Origin: Mycolicibacterium stellerae
GTDB lineage: Bacteria > Actinomycetota > Actinomycetes > Mycobacteriales > Mycobacteriaceae
Reading direction: 5' to 3'
Length of the DNA: 64,000 nt
NCBI RefSeq assembly: GCF_003719305.1
Contig: NZ_RARC01000010.1
Location: 1-64,000, forward strand
This document shows positions 58,352 to 64,000 of the stretch, one piece after another. Each line of letters starts with the position of its first letter. Within the stretch, counting starts at the first letter, position 1. The notes below the pieces were generated by a model, which was not told where the DNA came from, did no database searches, and worked only from the letters and a program-made list of their open reading frames with translations. Both the position numbers and the translations under genes were made by a program.

Positions 58352-59402
58352 GCCCGACGACGGAAACCCGTTGCGCACAGGCATATTCGGGATCATCCTG
58401 GTGGCATGCCTTGTGCTGGTGTCGTTCGGCTACACCAGCCTGCCATTCTGGCCGCAGGGAAAGCCGTTTGAGGCGTATTTCACCGACGCGGGCGGCATCA
58501 CGCCGGGCAGCGATGTCAACGTGTCGGGCATCAACGTGGGCAAGGTGACGGGAGTGGCGCTCGCAGGCGATACGGCGAAGGTGACCTTCACCGTGAACCG
58601 TGACGTCAAGGTCGGCGACCAGTCTCTGGTCGCCATCAAGACCGACACCGTGCTCGGGGAGAAGTCGCTGGCGGTAACGCCCCGCGGCGGCGGGCATTCC
58701 ACCGTTATCCCGGTGGGCCGCACCACGACTCCCTACACGCTCAACACCGCGCTGCAGGACCTCGGCCAGAACGCCAGCGAGTTGGACAAGCCGCGCTTCG
58801 AACAGGCGCTGCAGACGCTTACCGACTCTCTTCGCGACTCGACGCCACAGCTGCGCAATGCGCTCGACGGCGTCACGGCGCTGTCGCGCAGCATCAACAA
58901 GCGCGACGAGGCGCTGGAACAGCTTCTGGTGCACGCCAAGAAGGTTTCGGACACGCTGGCTCAGCGTGCGGGCCAGGTGAACCAGTTGGTTCTCGACGGC
59001 AACCTGCTGTTCGCCGCACTTGACGAGCGCCGCCAGGCGCTGAGCAACCTCATCGCGGGAATCGACGATGTGTCCCAACAGCTTTCGGGCTTTGTCGCCG
59101 ATAATCGCAAGGAGTTCAAGCCCGCGCTGGAGAAGCTGAACCTGGTACTGGACAACCTTCTCGAACGCCGCGAGCACATCGGCGAGGCGCTCAAGCGGCT
59201 GCCACCGTATGCGACGGCGCTCGGTGAGGTCGTCGGCTCGGGACCCGGCTTCCAGATCAACCTGTACGGTCTGCCGCCCGCGCCGATCGCAGAAGTCTTG
59301 TTCGACACGTATTTCCAGCCGGGCAAGCTGCCCGACAGCCTCTCCGACATGCTCAAGGGTTACATCTCCGAGCGACTGATCATCAGGCCGAAGTCACCAT
59401 GA
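58344..59402 (+). CDS. mce4C: Mce4C
   Basis: A 352-residue Mce protein: helix GIFGIILVACLVLVSFGYTSL, MCE domain (FEAYFTDAGGITPGSDVNVSGINVGKV and VAIKTDTVLGEKSLAVTP), then coiled-coil helices (ASELDKPRFEQALQTLTDSL, KEFKPALEKLNLVLDNLLERR). The ATG at 58344 sits inside the end of mce4B (8-base overlap) and has CGGAGG just upstream. Matches Rv3497c. Confidence 0.94.
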   Translation: MARPDDGNPLRTGIFGIILVACLVLVSFGYTSLPFWPQGKPFEAYFTDAGGITPGSDVNVSGINVGKVTGVALAGDTAKVTFTVNRDVKVGDQSLVAIKTDTVLGEKSLAVTPRGGGHSTVIPVGRTTTPYTLNTALQDLGQNASELDKPRFEQALQTLTDSLRDSTPQLRNALDGVTALSRSINKRDEALEQLLVHAKKVSDTLAQRAGQVNQLVLDGNLLFAALDERRQALSNLIAGIDDVSQQLSGFVADNRKEFKPALEKLNLVLDNLLERREHIGEALKRLPPYATALGEVVGSGPGFQINLYGLPPAPIAEVLFDTYFQPGKLPDSLSDMLKGYISERLIIRPKSP

Positions 59403-60808
59403 CCTACGCGAATTCGTCCCCGGACCGCAGCCGTTGGCTGCGGATTGCGCTGGCCGCCGTGCTGGTCGCTGTGCTGGCAGTCGGCGTCTACCTGGTGTGG
59501 CCGTCGCGAACCGGGCCCAAGGTCGTCGGCTACTTCACGTCAACGGTTGGCCTTTATCCGGGCGACGATGTCCGCATCGTCGGTGTGCCGGTGGGAAAGA
59601 TCGACTCGATCGAACCGCGCGCGAGCGACGTCAAAGTCACCATGACCCTGCACGACGGGGTGAAGGTGCCCGCCGATGCGAAGGCGCTCGTCATCTCGCC
59701 GAACCTGGTGTCCGCCCGCTTCGTTCAGCTGGCTCCGGCCTATACCGGCGGGCCTGTACTGTCCGACGGCGCCAGCATCGGGCTTGACCGCACCGCGGTG
59801 CCGGTCGAATGGGACGAGGTCAAGGAGCAATTGTCGGCGCTGAGCCGGGAGCTCGGCCCGCAGCAGGGAGGCATGCAGGGTCCGCTGAGTTCGTTCGTCA
59901 ACCAGGCCGCCGACACCTTCGACGGAAACGGCGACTCGTTCCGGGAGGCGCTGCGGGAGCTTTCGCAGACAGCGGGCAGGCTGGGTGACTCACGAACCGA
60001 TCTGTTCGGCACCATCCGCAATCTGCAGGTGTTGATCAACGCCCTGTCCAACAGCAATGAACAGATCGTCCAGTTCACCGGCCACGTCGCATCCGTCTCA
60101 CAGGTGCTGGCCGACAGCACAACGGATCTCGACAACACGCTCGGCACCCTGAACCAGGCTCTCGGCGATGTGAAGGGCTTCCTCAACGAGAGCAACGACG
60201 CATTGATCGGCCAGGTGAACAAGCTGACCGATTTCACCAGCATCCTCACCGAGCACAGCGACGACATCGAACAGATCCTGCATATCACGCCGAACGGCCT
60301 TGCGAACTTCTACAACATCTACAACCCGGCGCAGGGCACCGTCGGCGGCCTGTTGACGCTGCCGAACTTCGGCAACCCGGTCCAGTTCATCTGCGGTGGT
60401 GTTTTCGACGCCGGTACGTCGACCGACAACTACAAGCGCGCCGAACTCTGTCGGCAACGCATGGGTCCGGTGCTACGCCGCATCACTATGAATTTCCCGC
60501 CGCTGCTGTTCCACCCGATCAACAGCATCACCGCCTACAAGGGCCAGATCATCTACGACACACCGCAAACCGAGGCGAAGGCCGAGACGCCGGTGCCTTA
60601 TCTGCAGTGGCAGCCCGCGCCAGGAGTGACGGTGCCGAGCCCCTCGGCCGCAACCGACCTGAGTTCACTGATGGTGCCGCCGGAACAGTCGACGTCACAC
60701 GCTGGTGGGCCAGAGGCGGCTCCGGCGCCCGCGCCTGGACCTGCCGACCCGAATGCACCGGCTGCGCCGCCGGCCGCAGGCCCGCTTCCGGCCGAGGGAG
60801 GTGGGTGA
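59399..60808 (+). CDS. mce4D: Mce4D
   Basis: A 469-residue Mce protein: helix LAAVLVAVLAVGVYLVW, MCE domain (VVGYFTSTVGLYPGDDVRIVGVPVGKI), long helical region (VASVSQVLADSTTDLDNTLGTLNQAL), and a Pro/Ala-rich tail of about 60 residues (GPEAAPAPAPGPADPNAPAAPP) that is probably disordered. ATGA overlap with mce4C. Slightly longer than Rv3496c because of the tail. Confidence 0.94.
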   Translation: MTYANSSPDRSRWLRIALAAVLVAVLAVGVYLVWPSRTGPKVVGYFTSTVGLYPGDDVRIVGVPVGKIDSIEPRASDVKVTMTLHDGVKVPADAKALVISPNLVSARFVQLAPAYTGGPVLSDGASIGLDRTAVPVEWDEVKEQLSALSRELGPQQGGMQGPLSSFVNQAADTFDGNGDSFREALRELSQTAGRLGDSRTDLFGTIRNLQVLINALSNSNEQIVQFTGHVASVSQVLADSTTDLDNTLGTLNQALGDVKGFLNESNDALIGQVNKLTDFTSILTEHSDDIEQILHITPNGLANFYNIYNPAQGTVGGLLTLPNFGNPVQFICGGVFDAGTSTDNYKRAELCRQRMGPVLRRITMNFPPLLFHPINSITAYKGQIIYDTPQTEAKAETPVPYLQWQPAPGVTVPSPSAATDLSSLMVPPEQSTSHAGGPEAAPAPAPGPADPNAPAAPPAAGPLPAEGGG

Positions 60809-62001
60809 TGCGCAACCTGTTGCACGCCTTGACATCCCGTGCCGCCAAGCAGACGGTGGCGATCTCGGCCGGCGCCACGCTGCTCGCGGGTTGTTCGTTC
60901 GGCGGGCTGAACTCGATCAACATGCCGGGTACGGCCGGGCATGGTTCGGGTTCGTACAAGATCACGGTTGCGCTTCCCGACGTCGCGACGCTGCCACAGA
61001 ACTCGCCGGTGATGGTCGACGACGTCACCGTCGGAAGTGTGTCGGGCATCGAAGCGATCCAGCGTCAGGACGGCACCTTCTATGCGGCTGTGCAGCTGTC
61101 GTTGGACGAGAACGTCAACCTGCCGGAGAACGCGATAGCCAAGGTTGCGCAGACCTCGCTGCTGGGCTCCCAGCACATCGACCTCGCCCCGCCGGTGGAC
61201 GGGAAGGGAGTCGGTCAGCTCAAAGAAGGCTCACAGATTCCGCTTGACCGTACCGGGCGTTACCCGACAACAGAGGAAGTGCTTTCATCGCTGGGCGTCG
61301 TGGTGAACAAGGGCAATCTCGGTGCGCTGCAGGACATCACCGACGAGGCCTATAACGCCGTCGCGGGCCGGCAGGGCAGTTTCACCGATCTGGTGCCGCG
61401 GCTGGCGGAGCTGACGGCGTCGCTCGATCGGCAGACGGGTGACATCATCGCAGCGGCAGAAGGGCTGAACCGGTTCTCCGGGATCCTGGCGCGCAGCAAG
61501 GACAGCCTCGGGCGCACCCTTGACACGCTGCCCGCCGCGCTGGACGTGCTGAACAAGAACCGCGGCAACATCGTCGACGCATTCGCAGCGCTTCAGCGTT
61601 TCGCCGGAATCGCCAGCAACATCCTGCAGAAGACCAAGGACGATTTCGCCGCCGACTTCAAGGACCTGTTCCCGGTCATCAAGTCGCTGAACGACAACGT
61701 CGACTACCTGATCAAGGACCTGGAGTTCCTGCCGACCTTCCCATTCCACTACAAGTACCTGCGGCGAGCGGTGCGCGGCGACTACTTGAACGTGTACACC
61801 ACGTTCGACCTGACGTTGCGCCGCCTCGGCGAGTCGGTGTTCACCACCTCGTGGGGGCTGGACACCAACATGGCCCACATGAGCGAGATCATCAATCCGC
61901 CCGACTTCCTCACCGGTGCGCTTGCCAACTTGTCGGGCCAGGCGGCCGATCCGTTCAAGATCCCCCCTGGTAGCGCGACCCAGCACGACGAGGGGCCCTG
62001 A
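60808..62001 (+). CDS. mce4E: Mce4E, Mce lipoprotein (LprN)
   Basis: A 397-residue lipoprotein of the Mce family. The signal peptide ends in the lipobox LLAGC with Cys at about residue 28; the MCE domain follows (YKITVALPDVATLPQNSPVMVDDVTVGSV), then helical repeats (LGRTLDTLPAALDVLNKNRGNIVDAF) and FLPTFPFHYKYLRRAVRGDY. The ATG overlaps the mce4D stop as TGATG; the longer frame lies within mce4D. Matches Rv3495c. Confidence 0.94.
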   Translation: MRNLLHALTSRAAKQTVAISAGATLLAGCSFGGLNSINMPGTAGHGSGSYKITVALPDVATLPQNSPVMVDDVTVGSVSGIEAIQRQDGTFYAAVQLSLDENVNLPENAIAKVAQTSLLGSQHIDLAPPVDGKGVGQLKEGSQIPLDRTGRYPTTEEVLSSLGVVVNKGNLGALQDITDEAYNAVAGRQGSFTDLVPRLAELTASLDRQTGDIIAAAEGLNRFSGILARSKDSLGRTLDTLPAALDVLNKNRGNIVDAFAALQRFAGIASNILQKTKDDFAADFKDLFPVIKSLNDNVDYLIKDLEFLPTFPFHYKYLRRAVRGDYLNVYTTFDLTLRRLGESVFTTSWGLDTNMAHMSEIINPPDFLTGALANLSGQAADPFKIPPGSATQHDEGP

Positions 62002-63707
62002 TGCTGGACCGGCTGACCAAGCTACAGCTGTCGATCTTCGCGATCGTCACGGTGCTCACCGTGGGCGCGATAGCGATCTTCTATCTGCACCTGCCCGCCG
62101 CGGTTGGCATCGGCGCCTACAAGGTGGACGCGAATTTCGTTGCGGGTGGCGGCATCTACCAGAACGCGAACGTTACATACCGCGGCGTGACGGTCGGCCG
62201 GGTGGAATCGGTCGGGTTGACCAACGACGGCATCGTCGCCCACATGCGGCTCAACAGTGGAACCCCGGTGCCCGACAACGTCACCGCGACCGTGAAGAGC
62301 GTTTCCGCTGTCGGTGAGCAGTACATCGACCTGGTGCCGCCGGAGAACCCGTCCTCGGCGCAGCTGCGCAACGGCGCGAGCATCGGTCAGGACCGCACGG
62401 CCATCGGTCAGGACATCGCCGGCCTGCTCGAGGAATCTGACAGGCTGATTGCCAGCGTCGGCGACACCCGAATCAAGGATCTGTTGCGGGAAACGTTCAA
62501 GGCATTCAATGGATCCGGCCCCGAATTGGCGCGGCTGATCGAGTCTTCGCGGCTGCTGGTCGACGAGGCGAACGCCAACTACGGGCAGGTCTCTTCGCTG
62601 ATCGATCAGGCCGGTCCCTTCCTCGACGCACAGATCCGTGGCGGCGACGACATAAAGTCGTTGTCAGAGGGGCTGGCCCGGCTCACCGAGCAGGTCGCAA
62701 ACGCCGACCCGCAGTTGCGGTCGACGCTGCAGACAGTTCCTGGCGCAACCCAGGCGGCGAACGAGACCTTCAGCGGTATCCGGCCGTCCTTCCCCGTGCT
62801 GGCCGCCAACCTGGCCAACTTCGGCCGGATCGGCGTGATCTACAGCAAGTCGCTGGAACAGGCGCTGGTGATCTTCCCCGCGCTGATGGCCGCGTTGGGA
62901 ACCGTCGCAGGCGGTGTGCCCGCCGACGAGGGCGGCAAGCTGGACTTCAAGATCCACCTGCAGGATCCGCCGCCCTGCACGACGGGATTCATCCCGCCGT
63001 CGCTGATCCGTTCGCCCGCCGACACCACGCTGCGCGACATTCCGCCCGACCTGTACTGCAAGACCGCGCAGAACGACCCGTCGGTGGTCCGCGGCGCACG
63101 CAACTATCCATGCCAGGAGTTCCCCGGCAAGAGGGCGCCCACCATCCAGCTCTGCCGGGACCCGAAGGGCTATGTGCCGCTTGGCAGCAATCCATGGCGT
63201 GGGCCGCCGGTTCCATACGGCGAGCCGATCACCGATCCACGGATGATTCTGCCGCAGAACAAGTTTCCGTTCATCCCGCCGCAGGTTGACCCGGATCCCG
63301 GCCCACCGGCGGTGCAGCTGCCGCCGGGTGTTGCGCCAGGACCAGGTCCTGCACCGCACGGGCCGTACCCGCTGCCTGTGCCGCCCAACGAGCCCGGTCC
63401 GCTCCCTTCGCCGTTCCCGTTCTACGCACCGCCGGACCAGGCGGTGCCGCCATACGGACGCCCGCCACCCCCCGCGCCCGCGGGTGAGCCGTTGCCGCTG
63501 CCAGGGCAACCGCCCGCGGACGCGCCACCACCCTCCGACGTGCCACCGCTGCCCGCCGAGGCGGCGCCGGTGGCGAGCGCTAGCTATGACCAGAACGGGA
63601 AGTTCGTCGACCCAGCCGGGGGAACTGGCGTATTCGCGGGTGGAGCTGACAAACTGGCCCCCGCGGAAAACTGGGTTGATCTGATGTTGGCTCCGAGGCA
63701 GGCGTAG
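62001..63707 (+). CDS. mce4F: Mce4F
   Basis: A 568-residue Mce protein: helix LSIFAIVTVLTVGAIAIFYL, MCE domain (YKVDANFVAGGGIYQNANVTYRGVTVG and VTATVKSVSAVGEQYIDLVPP), helical region, and a Pro-rich C-terminal part of about 200 residues that starts with DPPPCTTGFIPPSL and contains many PP and PxP steps. TGATG overlap with mce4E. The Pro-rich end may span the cell wall. Matches Rv3494c. Confidence 0.94.
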   Translation: MLDRLTKLQLSIFAIVTVLTVGAIAIFYLHLPAAVGIGAYKVDANFVAGGGIYQNANVTYRGVTVGRVESVGLTNDGIVAHMRLNSGTPVPDNVTATVKSVSAVGEQYIDLVPPENPSSAQLRNGASIGQDRTAIGQDIAGLLEESDRLIASVGDTRIKDLLRETFKAFNGSGPELARLIESSRLLVDEANANYGQVSSLIDQAGPFLDAQIRGGDDIKSLSEGLARLTEQVANADPQLRSTLQTVPGATQAANETFSGIRPSFPVLAANLANFGRIGVIYSKSLEQALVIFPALMAALGTVAGGVPADEGGKLDFKIHLQDPPPCTTGFIPPSLIRSPADTTLRDIPPDLYCKTAQNDPSVVRGARNYPCQEFPGKRAPTIQLCRDPKGYVPLGSNPWRGPPVPYGEPITDPRMILPQNKFPFIPPQVDPDPGPPAVQLPPGVAPGPGPAPHGPYPLPVPPNEPGPLPSPFPFYAPPDQAVPPYGRPPPPAPAGEPLPLPGQPPADAPPPSDVPPLPAEAAPVASASYDQNGKFVDPAGGTGVFAGGADKLAPAENWVDLMLAPRQA

Positions 63708-64000
63708 ATGAGCGAAGAGACGGCTTCGACGCAACCATCGCCGAAGCCGCCGGGACGGCGCCGTGCGTCGCGGGCGGCCGGCCCTTCCGGCGGTGCGGCG
63801 ACCTCCCCCTCCCCTTCGGGAGGGAGGGACCCCCACTCGACGGGCGCTCCTGTCGAGGCGCCCAAGCCGGTCAAGGTTCGGCTGTCCAGGCCGGAGGGGC
63901 CGCCGCCGCGCAGGCAACCCCACCGGGCGTTGGCGGCCCTTGTGTCCTTGGCGACGACGCTGGTGTTGCTGGTCGCTGTTGGGGTGGCCGTCTTTCTGAC
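63708..64000 (+). CDS. Mce-associated membrane protein (Mam4A/Rv3493c-like), 3' end beyond the window
   Basis: The ATG at 63708 directly follows the mce4F stop and the frame stays open to the last base. About 97 residues are visible: a Ser/Pro/Arg-rich cytoplasmic N-terminus (TASTQPSPKPPGRRRASRAA), then a membrane helix LAALVSLATTLVLLVAVGVAVFL. This is the layout of Mce-associated (Mam/Mas) proteins that stabilise Mce transporters. The gene is cut by the window. A GC-rich hairpin lies within its disordered part. Confidence 0.82.
   Translation, partial: MSEETASTQPSPKPPGRRRASRAAGPSGGAATSPSPSGGRDPHSTGAPVEAPKPVKVRLSRPEGPPPRRQPHRALAALVSLATTLVLLVAVGVAVFL
63807..63824. repeat. GC-rich hairpin inside the Mce-associated gene
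   Basis: CCCTCCC (63807-63813) and GGGAGGG (63818-63824) form a perfect 7-bp stem with the loop CTTC. It encodes Ser/Pro/Gly residues in a disordered region. It resembles short palindromic insertions that keep the frame. Confidence 0.55.

Noticed and set aside
1-64000. tRNA, rRNA, CRISPR array, IS element or prophage
   Set aside because: I looked for transposase or integrase motifs, regular spaced repeats and tRNA-like cloverleafs and saw none that I could support.

Overview
The window is GC-rich chromosomal DNA from a mycobacterium, most likely a fast-growing Mycolicibacterium-type species. The evidence is a complete mce4-type operon, KstR-type operators, homologues of the whole cholesterol block known from M. 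tuberculosis (Rv3493c to Rv3538), LpqN and DUF3558 lipoproteins, paired hemophore-like proteins, and many GTG/TTG starts with 1-4 base gene overlaps. Family names and Rv correspondences come from memory and from reading the translations; no database search was run.

Layout. 1-2990: a cut-off GT4 glycosyltransferase, a class III aminotransferase and a methyltransferase. 2987-8426: steroid side-chain and ring genes hsd4B, kstD and hsaE-hsaG-hsaF. 8428-9987: a secreted beta-helix protein. 10279-12181: two hemophore-like proteins and an IclR regulator. 12271-17654: an operon of DUF1214 protein, SDR and sulfotransferase, then the Rv3527-like gene, kshA and a gamma-carbonic-anhydrase-like gene. 17647-19516: two damaged genes for secreted proteins. 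19589-27761: NTF2-like protein, F420-type oxidoreductase, ltp3, ltp4, DUF35 protein, a second F420-type oxidoreductase, acetoacetate-decarboxylase-like protein, DUF3558 lipoprotein and cyp142. 27783-42063: about 14 kb of surface-polysaccharide genes. 42096-45772: echA19, fadD19 and a nitronate-monooxygenase-like gene. 45776-49112: an alpha/beta-hydrolase remnant, a secreted protein, a lipoprotein, a VOC protein and an AraC regulator. 49123-54235: fadD17, fadE27, fadE26, fdxD and hsd4A. 54502-64000: mce4 operon yrbE4A-yrbE4B-mce4A to mce4F and the start of an Mce-associated gene.

How the genes work together. Mce4 imports sterol. CYP142 oxidises the side-chain end and FadD19 and FadD17 activate acids as CoA esters. 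FadE26/FadE27, Hsd4B, Hsd4A, EchA19 and Ltp3/Ltp4 shorten the side chain. KstD and KshA open the ring system, and HsaE-HsaF-HsaG finish the A/B-ring C6 fragment to pyruvate and propionyl-CoA. Eight KstR-like operators (core AACACGTT or AACAGGTT) lie at the start of these units. In five of them the last two bases of the operator are also the first two bases of a TANNNT -10 box.

The most unusual part is the polysaccharide locus inside this regulon. It has a Wzz-like protein with a degenerate ATPase site, Wzx-like flippase, Wzy-like polymerase, initiating sugar-phosphate transferase, GT4 enzymes, a private cis-prenyltransferase, a UGM-like flavoprotein, a BcsB-like envelope protein without a BcsA, and a pectate-lyase-like beta-helix protein. 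Related pieces lie at 1-2990 and 8428-9987. This looks like a Wzx/Wzy-dependent envelope polysaccharide system; its product cannot be read from the sequence.
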